A stretch of DNA of 64,000 bases from PALSA-270 sp963770245 (GTDB taxonomy: Bacteria; Acidobacteriota; Terriglobia; Terriglobales; Acidobacteriaceae), in the NCBI GenBank assembly GCA_963770245.1, contig CAVYOX010000013.1, positions 274,465 to 338,464 of the forward strand. The letters are read 5' to 3'. This document shows, one piece after another, positions 53,409 through 62,082 of the stretch (position 1 is its first letter; every line of letters begins with the position of its first letter). Under the pieces are notes generated by a model, which was not told the origin of the DNA, searched no databases, and saw nothing but the letters and a program-made list of their open reading frames with translations. Both the position numbers and the translations under genes were made by a program.

Positions 53409-54668
53409 ATGTCGCACGCTTGGCGGGCGCTGCGGCACCGCAACTTCAAGCTTTTCTTTTTTGGCCAGAGCATTTCAGTCATCGGCAACTGGATGACACG
53501 GCTGGCGACAACCTGGCTGGTCTATCACCTGACCCATTCGGCGCTCCTGCTTGGCATCGTAAGCTTCGCGGGGCAGATCGTTTCCTTTGCTCTGGGGCCG
53601 TTTGCCGGGGTCTGGGTCGAGCGCCTTAATCGCCGCAAGCTGCTGGTATGGACACAAGCCGCTGCCGCCGTTCAGTCCCTCGCCCTGGCCGCGCTTACAT
53701 TGGCCCATGTGATTACCCTCGGCGAAATCATCGCACTCACCGCTTTTCAGGGCTTGATCAATGCCTTCGACATGCCTGGACGCCAATCCTTCCTCATACA
53801 GATGGTGGATGATCGTAACGACCTCAGTAACGCCATCGCCATCAACTCCTCGATGGCAAACGGTGCGCGGCTCATCGGCCCGGCGATCGCCGGTTTGGTG
53901 ATCGGAGCCCTCGGCGAAGGCTGGTGTTTCCTGATCGACGGCGTCAGCTATTTCGCCGTGATCGCATCCTTGCTTCTGATGCGCATCCGGCCCTTGGATA
54001 TCCGCCGCCAAACGACCAGTATGCTGGAACAGATGCACGAGGGTTGGGACTACGTTTGTACCTTTCGGCCCATCCGCAGCATCCTTCTGCTTTTTTCCCT
54101 GATCAGCCTGATGGGCTACTCCTACGCCGTGCTGCTGCCGGTCTTCGCCGGGCAGGTTCTGCACGGTGGCGCGACCACCCTGGGCTGGCTGATGGGGGCC
54201 TCGGGAGTTGGTGCGCTGGCGTCGGCGCTTTCGCTGGCAGTCCGCAAGTCGGTCGTCGGGCTTACGCGCATGCTGCAGATCGCGGCTGCGATGCTCGGAG
54301 GCGCGCTGATTCTGTTCGGCCTATCGCATACCTTTTGGTTGTCCCTGGCACTGATGGTGTTTGTCGGCTTCGGCCTGTTGCAGGGCGCCTCCGCCAGCAA
54401 TACGATCATCCAGGCGCTAGTGCCAGAAGGCAAACGCGCCCGCGCGATGAGCTATTACACCATGGCTTTTTTCGGTGCGGCGCCCTTCGGCAGCCTGCTG
54501 GCTGGCACCCTGGCTCAGCGGATCGGAGCGCCTCATACCGTCATCATTACCGGTGCGTTCTGCGTCGCCGGCTCAGTATGGTTCACGCTCGAACTCCCGA
54601 AAGTCAGAGCCGTCATGCGGCCGATCTACCAGGAGATGGGTCTGCTGCCCGATCCGGCGGCGCTGTAA
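53409..54668 (+). CDS. MFS transporter (EntS-like exporter)
   Basis: The 419-residue carrier with about twelve helices begins 'MSHAWRALRHRNFKLFFFGQ' and has 'VSVIGNWMTRLATTWLVYHL'. The MFS_3 motifs 'FAGVWVERLNRRKLLVWTQ' (motif A) and 'GRQSFLIQMVDDRNDLSNAI' follow. I prefer ATG 53409 (GGAG upstream) over GTG 53385, which overlaps the hydrolase stop. It probably exports a small molecule under control of the MarR gene upstream. Confidence 0.9.
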   Translation: MSHAWRALRHRNFKLFFFGQSISVIGNWMTRLATTWLVYHLTHSALLLGIVSFAGQIVSFALGPFAGVWVERLNRRKLLVWTQAAAAVQSLALAALTLAHVITLGEIIALTAFQGLINAFDMPGRQSFLIQMVDDRNDLSNAIAINSSMANGARLIGPAIAGLVIGALGEGWCFLIDGVSYFAVIASLLLMRIRPLDIRRQTTSMLEQMHEGWDYVCTFRPIRSILLLFSLISLMGYSYAVLLPVFAGQVLHGGATTLGWLMGASGVGALASALSLAVRKSVVGLTRMLQIAAAMLGGALILFGLSHTFWLSLALMVFVGFGLLQGASASNTIIQALVPEGKRARAMSYYTMAFFGAAPFGSLLAGTLAQRIGAPHTVIITGAFCVAGSVWFTLELPKVRAVMRPIYQEMGLLPDPAAL

Positions 54669-54697
54669 CGGAAAGCGGCGGCCGAGCCCGGCGGCGA

Positions 54698-54754
54698 TCA
54701 TTCCTGGCGCAAGGCTCGCATGGGATCGACTCTTATGGCGCGCCGCGCGGCTAC
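54698..54754 (-). pseudogene. C-terminal scrap of an ADOP/MacB-like permease
   Basis: The minus strand encodes 'VAARRAIRVDPMRALRQE' followed by a stop. This is the standard C-terminus of MacB/FtsX-like ADOP permeases (compare 'PARRALSVDPMILLREE' at 33.1 kb). Nothing upstream continues the protein, so only the tail is left. Confidence 0.6.
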
Positions 54755-54769
54755 TTGCGACCAATCAAG

Positions 54770-54886
54770 TTGGCTGCCGGAATTAGCTTTCTCGACTACG
54801 ATCAGGCACACCTGATTAACGATTTCAAGTCGATCGTTGGTTACTCGCCTGCCGAGTACCAGAAACGGATTCCAAGGAATTCGTGA
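54770..54886 (+). pseudogene. C-terminal scrap of an AraC-type regulator
   Basis: The plus frame ends 'DYDQAHLINDFKSIVGYSP' then 'AEYQKR', the last helix-turn-helix of AraC/XylS regulators. The remaining protein is absent; upstream sequence belongs to the permease scrap. It is a broken end without its own start. Confidence 0.6.
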
Positions 54887-54999
54887 GACCGGATAAGAAC
54901 GGCTTGTTCCGGAAAGACATATTAACTCGAATCTCCGATGTCGCTTGCTTCGGGCACGCGAAAGCGTCCGCCGCAACGCGGCTTCGATCAAGTCGGCTT

Positions 55000-55120
55000 C
55001 TGGGAAGTTGAGCGGTTTCTTGCTTTCGACCGCTCGTCCCCACAGCGGAAGCAGAAGAGTTCTTTGAACGCTACCCAACGCTGGAGGAGTAGCCGTTGAC
55101 GTCGCCACCATATTGCTCAT
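55000..55120 (-). pseudogene. N-terminal scrap of a SAM-dependent methyltransferase
   Basis: Starting at ATG 55120 the minus strand reads 'PALGSVQRTLLLPLWGRAVE' then 'SKKP', the typical start of leucine-carboxyl-methyltransferase-like proteins ('LGSVQETLLIPLWGRA'). The similarity fades after about 40 residues, and no methyltransferase motif I follows. A truncated gene is the best reading. Confidence 0.45.
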
Positions 55121-55161
55121 CTCAACTTGAATTCCGGCAGCTCATCCTGCTACGTGGAACG

Positions 55162-55689
55162 TTAGGCGGCGTGAAGCCCTCTAAGGCCGGCCCGTGCCGC
55201 GACCAGAGCATCGTATTCCTGTTGCGAGTGGCTGGGCAGCAGCGCCCACAGTGTGTAGACGCCAAGCGCCGTGCCAAACGGTATGTTAAACAGCGAGATG
55301 AAGGCCAGCACGAGCGCGACCATGCGGGCCCAGGACTCGCGCTGCAGTAGTCCCCATCCGGCGATGAATCCGCAAGCGGCCTTGGCCAGAACGATAATCC
55401 CGAGCGTGGTGAACAGCGAAGTCAGGAAGCCGACGGGCACGTCGGGGGGCACTCCCTTCATCTCACGCAGGTGCGGAAACAGCGTACTGCCGAGAATCAG
55501 CAAGAACAGGCCTCCCAGGGCATTGAAGGCCGATAGGGCGAACCACAGAATGCCCAGGAGATGTACATGATTCTGCACCCGTCCGGGAAGCGGTTGCGCG
55601 ATCGATACTGGACCCACGACTTGCTTTCCGCATTTGCTGCAGAACGCTTGCCCCGGTTGTACTGCCGTGCCACATCCATCACAGAACAT
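55162..55689 (-). CDS. Zinc-ribbon membrane protein
   Basis: This 175-residue protein starts at ATG 55689 (GGAGGGC upstream). It opens with a zinc ribbon of the CDGCG...CSKCG type and continues with four hydrophobic helices ('LLGILWFALSAFNALGGLFL', 'LTSLFTTLGIIVLAKAACGF', 'MVALVLAFISLFNIPFG', 'LGVYTLWALL'). Such zinc-ribbon membrane proteins are common but uncharacterised. The gene is surrounded by gene fragments; its start touches the end of a transposase remnant. Confidence 0.82.
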   Translation of the reverse strand: MFCDGCGTAVQPGQAFCSKCGKQVVGPVSIAQPLPGRVQNHVHLLGILWFALSAFNALGGLFLLILGSTLFPHLREMKGVPPDVPVGFLTSLFTTLGIIVLAKAACGFIAGWGLLQRESWARMVALVLAFISLFNIPFGTALGVYTLWALLPSHSQQEYDALVAARAGLRGLHAA

Positions 55690-55699
55690 GACGCCCTCC

Positions 55700-55980
55700 A
55701 ATTCTTACCATTTGGAGTGTTCCTCTCCCCGCAGTGAGAGCAGTTCTGCGATGTATACGCAGAGTTGACGGTCGCTACGAGAATGCCGTGCAAAGCCGCT
55801 TTGTACTGAATGAAACTCAGTAGTTAGTAGAAAGCCCATTGAGATTTGTCCACATAGCTACGAATCCTGCTCTGGGGCTTGCGCACACTCTCCATGTTTT
55901 CTACCACAATCATGCGGCGATGTTTTACGGCATAGGAAACGATTTGCTTAGACACGATGTGATTCTCGTGTGTTGGTTCA
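55700..55980 (-). pseudogene. TnpB (IS200/IS605-type OrfB) fragment with in-frame stop
   Basis: The minus-strand frame reads 'HENHIVSKQIVSYAVKHRRM' and 'IVVENMESVRK', then 'KSQWAFY', a TAA (55824-55826), 'SFIQYKAALHGILVATVNSA' and 'YTSQNCSHCG'. The VVEN strand, 'AFY..FIQYKA' helix and YTSQ-C-x2-C zinc finger are signature pieces of TnpB, the RNA-guided nuclease of IS605-type elements. Everything before 'HENH' and after the first zinc pair is missing. Confidence 0.72.
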
Positions 55981-55984
55981 GCCT

Positions 55985-56446
55985 GAAATGGAGCGAGGGC
56001 GCTTTCCGCAAGTGAGTATTCCGCCCCTCAGGCGGGGATTTTCAACGCATCGACACGACCACCAGGCTATCCCTTGGCATGGTTGCGTCCCCCAGAGCCT
56101 GCTTCCGTTTCGCCCAGCAAAATTATTGTAGCTCCACACGTCCATCCGTCTCAACTTCAAGTTTGCCCGTAATCCGACCGGAACCGACGCGGGGGCGCAC
56201 TTGGTCACCCCTGTTCTGCCGGAGCCAACGTCATACAACGACCGTGGCTTCTGCTTCATTACCCGCGGCCTCCATGCCAACCGATCAATGGGCTGTTCTA
56301 AGGGCCTCTCGACAGGCGAACCCGTGTATTTCTCTCAGTTATTGGCGGAATTCGGATATACTCCGCCCGTCACACTCAGTCCGCCGGAAACACCCAACTG
56401 GCCGCAGCTATCCCACGCTCGATCACGCCCGCTACGGCCCATCTAG
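55985..56446 (-). mobile_element. Possible decayed right end / guide-RNA region of an IS605-type element
   Basis: No gene is credible here. On the minus strand the region ends in AATCCCCGCC-TGAGG-GGCGG (stem 56021-56035) followed by AATACTC, which resembles the subterminal hairpin of IS605-type right ends. The preceding 400 bases lack a frame and could be old tnpB 3' sequence with an omega-RNA. The reading is tentative. Confidence 0.35.
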
Positions 56447-56472
56447 TTGACCGTACGCGGCGTCATATTGCC

Positions 56473-57705
56473 TTGCGGCTGTTGCCGTTTCTTTTCATCC
56501 TTTACATTACGAATTTTCTGGACCGCACCAGCGTGGCTTATGCCGCGATCGGGATGTCTCGTGATCTTGGATTCAGCGACCGCGTATTTGGACTGGGAGC
56601 AGGAATTTTCTTCGTCAGCTATGTGGCCTTGCAAGTTCCGGGCGCCTTGCTGGTGGAATGCTGGAGCGCGCGGCGGATGATCTCTGCGACCATGATCGCC
56701 TGGGGATCGCTTACCGCACTGACAGGACTGGTGCATACTCCGGCGCAGCTTTACCTGGCACGCTTTGTGTTGGGAGCGGCGGAGGCCGGTTTTTTCCCGG
56801 GGGTCATAGTGTATCTGAGCCACTGGTTCATACACGACGACCGCGCGAAGGCAACGAGCAACTTCATCGCCGCAATTCCCATATCCTTCGTCATTGGATC
56901 GCCAATCGCGGGCTGGATTCTCGGCCACAGCTGGTTCGCCATCAAAGGCTGGCGATGGCTTTTCATCCTGGAAGGAATGCCGGCTATCCTGCTTGGCATC
57001 GTTGCGTTCTTCTACTTAACGGACTTTCCGGGCGAAGCGACGTGGCTTGCTGCCGAGCAGCGACAATGGATTAAAGAAAAGCTGGGCGAAGAAAAGTCTG
57101 TCAGAGCTCAAGCGATGTCTATCAGGCTCGCGCTCAGGTCTCGGACGATTTTGCTGCTGGCCTCTGTATGCTTTCTGAATTATTTCGTGCTTTACAGCTT
57201 CTATTTCTGGTTCCCGACCATGCTGAAACGCCAGTCAGGATTTTCGGACGTGAATGTAGGCCTGCTCGGCGCTCTGCCATACTTGGCGGTTTTCGTCGCG
57301 ATGCAGGTCAACGGGTGGCATTCCGACAAGAGACACGAAAGACATTGGCACTCCGCGGTGCCGTTTCTTATCGCGGCAGCCGGACTTCTGGGGCTCATCA
57401 CTCACCCCCGGTCTATTCCGTTTTCACTCCTGTTGTTCACGATGGTGGGCATGTGCATTGCCTACCTTCCGGTCTTCTGGGCGATCCCGACCGAAATCCT
57501 GGGCCAGTCGGCGGCAGCGGCGGCAGTGGGAATGATCAATGCGGTTGGCAGCGTTGCGGGCTTTGCCGGACCTTACCTGTTCGGTTACCTGAACACTCGA
57601 ACGGGATCACTTTCGTACGGACTGGCCGTGATGATGGTCTCTTCACTTGCCGGAGGGCTGCTGATGCTGTGCACTCCAAGGAGCGCGCAAAGGCTCGTCA
57701 GCTGA
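56473..57705 (+). CDS. MFS transporter of the anion:cation symporter type
   Basis: The 410-residue carrier with twelve helices opens 'LRLLPFLFILYITNFLDRTS' and has 'GVIVYLSHWFIHDDRAKATS' and 'WLAAEQRQWIKEKLGEEK', features of the phthalate/glucarate-type ACS family. The solute is probably an organic anion. No ATG lies at the start. The frame continues upstream with 'RRHIA' and no canonical start until the decayed IS region, so the N-terminus may have been altered; TTG 56473 is a working start. Confidence 0.82.
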   Translation: MRLLPFLFILYITNFLDRTSVAYAAIGMSRDLGFSDRVFGLGAGIFFVSYVALQVPGALLVECWSARRMISATMIAWGSLTALTGLVHTPAQLYLARFVLGAAEAGFFPGVIVYLSHWFIHDDRAKATSNFIAAIPISFVIGSPIAGWILGHSWFAIKGWRWLFILEGMPAILLGIVAFFYLTDFPGEATWLAAEQRQWIKEKLGEEKSVRAQAMSIRLALRSRTILLLASVCFLNYFVLYSFYFWFPTMLKRQSGFSDVNVGLLGALPYLAVFVAMQVNGWHSDKRHERHWHSAVPFLIAAAGLLGLITHPRSIPFSLLLFTMVGMCIAYLPVFWAIPTEILGQSAAAAAVGMINAVGSVAGFAGPYLFGYLNTRTGSLSYGLAVMMVSSLAGGLLMLCTPRSAQRLVS

Positions 57706-57833
57706 ACTTGCCGCTTGGTGAAGCGCAGCGCGAGCTTGACTTGTCTTTACGCCGCTAAACGAAACCGCTCATGGAGAACGCGCGTGGTAATTTCCAGCGC
57801 GATTCTGGACGTATTGTCGGCAACACTTAAGTA

Positions 57834-58277
57834 ATGGCAAATGATTATTTTCGACGGGTGGCAGTCGAAGGAAGAGCTGATGAGGGCAATAGAGTTACAC
57901 CGATGATTTCCACAGGCATCTCATTTCTACAAGGTATTCCCGATAGGCTAGGAGCCGGGGCGGTGCTAGGCTTGCTAGGCGCTATGAAAATAAGTTCACC
58001 CAAGGCGGTAATAAGTGTAGGAGCTGTGATCTTGATGCCGCGACCGGGCGGAGCCACACAGGAAATCTTTATCGACGAGGCGGCGAAAGGGAAGCGGTAC
58101 TCCGATCACTATCTGCAAGACCTTCGCAAACGTGCGAATGAGATGGCCGATGAAGGCACAGAGACTGTTGGCCGGCAGAAAAAAACCGTCGCCTCTGAAG
58201 AACAGGCCACAAAGGACGCGTGCATGCGCGAAATCACCAACGGGAACTTCCTAGCAAGGTGCGACCGGAGAAACTAG
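57834..58277 (+). CDS. YtxH-like small protein, possibly decayed
   Basis: The 147-residue frame has a weakly hydrophobic middle ('LGAGAVLGLLGAMK', 'AVISVGAVILM') followed by 'PRPGGATQEIFIDEAAKG' and a charged helix 'RKRANEMADEGTETVGRQKK'. This order resembles YtxH-type stress proteins. The first 40 residues do not fit and codon use looks unusual, so frame damage is possible. Confidence 0.42.
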   Translation: MANDYFRRVAVEGRADEGNRVTPMISTGISFLQGIPDRLGAGAVLGLLGAMKISSPKAVISVGAVILMPRPGGATQEIFIDEAAKGKRYSDHYLQDLRKRANEMADEGTETVGRQKKTVASEEQATKDACMREITNGNFLARCDRRN

Positions 58278-58288
58278 GAACCCCAACA

Positions 58289-58405
58289 ATGAACCAGAAC
58301 GACCGCGTATTAGCGAGATTGAAAGAAGGCACCTGGCTTCAAATGCCCGAAGCATTGCACTGGTCGCCGCCAGTCACTCGCCTCGGGGGTAATCTGTTTC
58401 ATCGT
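58289..58405 (+). pseudogene. N-terminal fragment of a small HTH protein interrupted by IS remnant
   Basis: ATG 58289 begins 'MNQNDRVLARLKEGTWLQMP', reminiscent of phage-type helix-turn-helix proteins ('xLxxGxWVTxxEAL...VTRLGxR'). The similarity ends where the IS3-type remnant starts. The frame then runs on as antisense of that remnant. Confidence 0.35.
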
Positions 58406-58587
58406 TCATGCGGCCTGCTGGCGGCGATTCTTCCGCTGTTCCCTCGCCGCCTCCAACCTCCGGTCCCGCTCGGCCTGAATCTCCTGTTGGTGCCCAGCGA
58501 GCATGTCTTTGGCGTGATGTAGCCGATGGCGGTGTTCAGACGGACGGTGTTGTAATGCTCTACGTAGGGAGAAACGCTCTTGTAACA
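58406..58587 (-). mobile_element. IS3-type transposase C-terminal remnant
   Basis: The minus strand encodes 'SPYVEHYNTVRLNTAIGYIT', then, after a one-base loss near 58512, 'KDMLAGHQQEIQAERDRRLE' and 'AAREQRKNRRQQAA' with a stop. This is the end of the integrase domain of an IS3-family transposase. The catalytic DDE part and both ends are missing. Confidence 0.68.
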
Positions 58588-58728
58588 TAAGCGTTAGAGG
58601 AAGTACACGGTTGACGAATGTCCTGATTTCTTGTGCGCAGCCCTGTTTTTAACAAGACATTCTTCTAAAGCGATGATCTCCTCAGCCGCAATCACCGCAC
58701 AGTGTAAGTCGGCGACTTTTTGCCCGGG

Positions 58729-60372
58729 TTACCGGCGCGGTTTTCTGTGACCCGCGCGGCTAAGAATGCGGCGGACTTTCTTCGGTGAGATGGATAGACG
58801 GGCCGCGACGCGCGAGACCTTTCGGCCTTCCCGCTCCCAGACTTTGGGAATAACTAGCCCGGCGAATTCTTCGCTGATTTGCTGGAAAGTCTTGTCGCCG
58901 ACCGATCCTTGCGACCAGGCCCGTAGCGTGGGATTCACGCTGCCGCTGCGGAGCATTTTTGCCTTCAGCGTTTGCAAATCCTCCCAGGCACTATCGGCAT
59001 GGTCATCTTTGGAGAAGGTGATGACCTGGTCGTAGCATGGCCGCGCCGCATCAGGATCGCCGAAGAAACGGTTGCAGTAGGTCAGCCCTTGCCAAATGTA
59101 GGTGTGCGCGAGCAGGCGCCGGTTTTGGGTGTGTTTGGCCAGCTCGATAGCTTCCTGCGCGTAGTCCTGCGCCAGGCGCGCGTGGTTGCCGGGTTCGGTG
59201 CTTTCGCCGATGCCTTCCTCCACGCGGGCGTTCTCGATCATGCAGAGCAACAGCCGCGACCGCGCCATCAGAATGTAGTCACGCTTTTCTTCGCCAAGGC
59301 GGAATGCGGTCTGGGCAGCTGCTTCTGCATGTTCCAGATCTCCGTTGTCCAAATACAGATAAGCGTAATTCAAATTCACGCTGCCCAGACCATGATGGTT
59401 TTCATACTGCTGGTAGATGTCGGCGGCTTCCGCAAGTTCGGCCAGCGCCTCCTGGCGGAGTTGCTCAAAGCGCTTGCGATACTGCAGCTTGATTTGGCCA
59501 TTGCCGGAGCGGCCGCGCGCGGCCGCTTGGCGGCGGCGGGCGGCTTCGGCATCGATTTTATGGCGCAGTTGCAGGGCGATGAGCCGCTTGACGTAGGCCA
59601 TGTTGTTGAGCGAACGCGCCACGTTGCGGTGCTGCGGATCGCGCTTTTTGTACAGCGCAATCGCCGCGGTGAAGCTGTCAATCGCATGCTGGTAGCGTCC
59701 CTGGCGGCGTGCAATCCGTCCGTAAGATGAATGGATGTTGCCCAGCGTAAGATAGTCATCGGTGCGGCTGAGAACGCCCTCGGCCTCCTGCAGGATGTCG
59801 ATGGCCGACTTGACGTCCCCTTTTTGAAAAAAGAGCCAGCTTTCCAGCACTCGCATGACGGCGGCCATGGGCGGGTGGCCGAGCTCTGCGGCGAGTTCTC
59901 TGCCCTTCACCGCAAACGCCAGGGCCTGATCGTACTCGCCCTTCATGCGCAGGCACCGTCCCTTCCAGAAATTGGCGATCGACAGGAGTTCCTTGTCATC
60001 CGTCTCCTGGTCGAGACTCAGGACAAAATCAAAGTGGCGAAGGGCCTCTTCCTTTGATTCTTCGGCCATCGCCACCATGCCCTCGGCCATGCGCAGGTGC
60101 AAGTAGTCCTGCAGGGGCAACCGCGCACGCAGCACTTTAGAAAAGCGGGAAACGATCTCCTTGACCAGTCCGAAACGCTGGAAGCCGATATCCACCCACT
60201 GGGCCAGATAGCCAGCGAACCGCGCTGCGTTCGTTTCCTCTGGATCGAATGCAGTCAGCAGATGGCGCCGCTCGTCCAGGCGGGCCATGCCGGGCCCCAC
60301 GCGGCGGCCCACAAGGTCTTGCTTGAGTTGCGCCAGAAACTCATCCGAAATCTCGGCGGGGTTAGGACTCAT
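58729..60372 (-). CDS. TPR regulator with C-terminal Fis-type helix-turn-helix
   Basis: The 546-residue cytoplasmic protein is mainly tetratricopeptide repeats (roughly residues 90-470; for example 'GEYDQALAFAVKGRELAAE', 'GRYQHAIDSFTAAIALYKK', 'NGDLEHAEAAAQTAFRLGEE'). A basic insertion lies around 280-310. The last 35 residues, 'KVSRVAARLSISPKKVRRIL', form a Fis-like HTH. Its ATG overlaps the aceB stop (ATGA), so it is expressed with malate synthase. A regulator of the glyoxylate shunt is the likely role, by context. Confidence 0.82.
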   Translation of the reverse strand: MSPNPAEISDEFLAQLKQDLVGRRVGPGMARLDERRHLLTAFDPEETNAARFAGYLAQWVDIGFQRFGLVKEIVSRFSKVLRARLPLQDYLHLRMAEGMVAMAEESKEEALRHFDFVLSLDQETDDKELLSIANFWKGRCLRMKGEYDQALAFAVKGRELAAELGHPPMAAVMRVLESWLFFQKGDVKSAIDILQEAEGVLSRTDDYLTLGNIHSSYGRIARRQGRYQHAIDSFTAAIALYKKRDPQHRNVARSLNNMAYVKRLIALQLRHKIDAEAARRRQAAARGRSGNGQIKLQYRKRFEQLRQEALAELAEAADIYQQYENHHGLGSVNLNYAYLYLDNGDLEHAEAAAQTAFRLGEEKRDYILMARSRLLLCMIENARVEEGIGESTEPGNHARLAQDYAQEAIELAKHTQNRRLLAHTYIWQGLTYCNRFFGDPDAARPCYDQVITFSKDDHADSAWEDLQTLKAKMLRSGSVNPTLRAWSQGSVGDKTFQQISEEFAGLVIPKVWEREGRKVSRVAARLSISPKKVRRILSRAGHRKPRR

Positions 60373-61943
60373 TTTCCGAGTAGGTGTTCCAGGCAGTCCC
60401 ACTCGAGGTAATCATAAGCCTCTAAGGTCAGAAATTCTGCAAAATCCGGGCTGGTCATCATGTGGTCATAGATCTCAGCGGCTTCGGCCTTGCGGCTGCC
60501 CTTCAACTTGCTCTTCTGCTCGGCGATCACGGCGCGGACCATTTCTCGCGTGATCCGACGGCCGTCACTGAGCGTGGCCCCATGGCGCACCCATTGCCAC
60601 ACCTGGGCGCGGCAGATTTCTGCGGTAGCGGCGTCCTCCATCAGGTTGTAGATGGGAACACAGCCCGAGCCGCGCAGCCACGACTCCAGATACTGCAAGC
60701 CCACGTCAATGTTTCGGCGAAGACCTTCCTCGGTGATCTTGCCCTCTGTGACGGCCAGCAGATCCTGGGCGGTGACGTGCACTTCGTCGGGGCGGCGGCT
60801 GATCTGGTTTGGTTCCTTCATGTGCGCGTCAAACACCTCTTTCGCGATCGGCACCAGGCCGGGATGGGCTACCCAGGTACCGTCGTGCCCGGCACGTACT
60901 TCGCGCAGCTTGTCCTGGCGGACTTTGTCCAGTGCCTTTTCGTTGGCCTCGGGGTCGTTCTTGATGGGAATCTGCGCTGCCATTCCGCCCATGGCGTGAA
61001 TGCCGCGGCGGTGGCAGGTCCGGACCAGCAGGTCGACATAGGACTTCAGGAAATGCTTGTCCATGGTCACAATCGACCGATCGGGCAGCACGAATTCGGG
61101 GCGGTTCCTGAATTTCTTGATGAAGCTGAAAATGTAGTCCCAGCGACCGCAGTTCAGCCCAGAAGAGTGGTCGCGCAGCTCGTAGAGGATTTCGTCCATC
61201 TCGAAGGCAGCGAGAATGGTCTCGATGAGGACAGTGGCGCGGATCGTGCCCCGAGGGATGTTGAGTTCCCACTGGGCAAAGCAGAAGATATCGTTCCACA
61301 GGCGCGCTTCCAGATGGCTTTCCAGCTTGGGCAGATAGAAGTAGGGGCCGGTGCCCTTATCCATCAGTCGTTGTGCATTGTGAAAGAAGTAGAGTCCGAA
61401 ATCGAACAGCGCCCCGGAAATCGGCTTGCCCTCCACCAGGAAATGGCGCTCGTCCAGATGCCAGCCGCGAGGACGGACCAGTAACGTCGCCACCCGCGAA
61501 CCCAGTTCGTAACGTTTGCCTTCCGGGCTGACGTAACTGATGGTGCCTTCCACCGCGTCGCGCAAATTGGCTTGTCCCTCGAGGTTGTTCTGCCAGGTGG
61601 GCGAATTCGAGTCCTCAAAATCGGCCATGAAAACACTGGCGCCAGAGTTCAGCGCGTTAATGATCATTTTGCGGTCGACGGGGCCGGTGATCTCCACGCG
61701 GCGGTCGAGCAGGTCGTGCGGAATGGGCGCAACCTTCCATTCCTTTTCGCGGATGGACGCTGTCTCGGGGAGAAAGTCGGGCAATTGACCGGCGTCTATC
61801 TCCTGCTGGCGGAGGCGGCGGCGGGCGAGCAACTCCTGGCGACGCGGCTCGAATTCGCGTGATAGCCGGCTAACGAACCTGCTCACTTCCGGAGTTAAGA
61901 TATGTGTTTCCAATTCATTACGGACGGTTGCAGTTGCTGTCAT
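60369..61943 (-). CDS. aceB: Malate synthase A
   Basis: The 524-residue enzyme condenses glyoxylate with acetyl-CoA to malate in the glyoxylate shunt. Family motifs in order: 'GPVDRKMIINALNSGASVFM' (start of barrel), 'ADFEDSNSPTW', 'RPRGWHLDERH' with the catalytic arginine, 'TVLIETILAAFEMDEILYEL', 'GLNCGRWDYIFS' and, near the end, 'CRAQVWQWVRHG', which holds the region of the catalytic aspartate. It is divergent from isocitrate lyase and overlaps the TPR regulator gene. Confidence 0.96.
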   Translation of the reverse strand: MTATATVRNELETHILTPEVSRFVSRLSREFEPRRQELLARRRLRQQEIDAGQLPDFLPETASIREKEWKVAPIPHDLLDRRVEITGPVDRKMIINALNSGASVFMADFEDSNSPTWQNNLEGQANLRDAVEGTISYVSPEGKRYELGSRVATLLVRPRGWHLDERHFLVEGKPISGALFDFGLYFFHNAQRLMDKGTGPYFYLPKLESHLEARLWNDIFCFAQWELNIPRGTIRATVLIETILAAFEMDEILYELRDHSSGLNCGRWDYIFSFIKKFRNRPEFVLPDRSIVTMDKHFLKSYVDLLVRTCHRRGIHAMGGMAAQIPIKNDPEANEKALDKVRQDKLREVRAGHDGTWVAHPGLVPIAKEVFDAHMKEPNQISRRPDEVHVTAQDLLAVTEGKITEEGLRRNIDVGLQYLESWLRGSGCVPIYNLMEDAATAEICRAQVWQWVRHGATLSDGRRITREMVRAVIAEQKSKLKGSRKAEAAEIYDHMMTSPDFAEFLTLEAYDYLEWDCLEHLLGK

Positions 61944-62082
61944 GGGGAGATCCTATGCCCTTCCCAAAGAGTGTGCGGGCCCACTAGGACAAAACGGACG
62001 ACCTGACCAATACGGACGACCGGGTTGGAGTTATGTGCGCCGATGCGCTTTACTGGTCACAGACCGGGACACCGGGGAGGAT

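Noticed and set aside
53924..54886. 320-codon plus frame
   Set aside because: Shadow of the MFS gene for most of its length. Only its last 35 codons match an AraC tail, which is listed separately.
60462..61484. 340-codon plus frame
   Set aside because: Antisense to malate synthase, whose motifs are complete.
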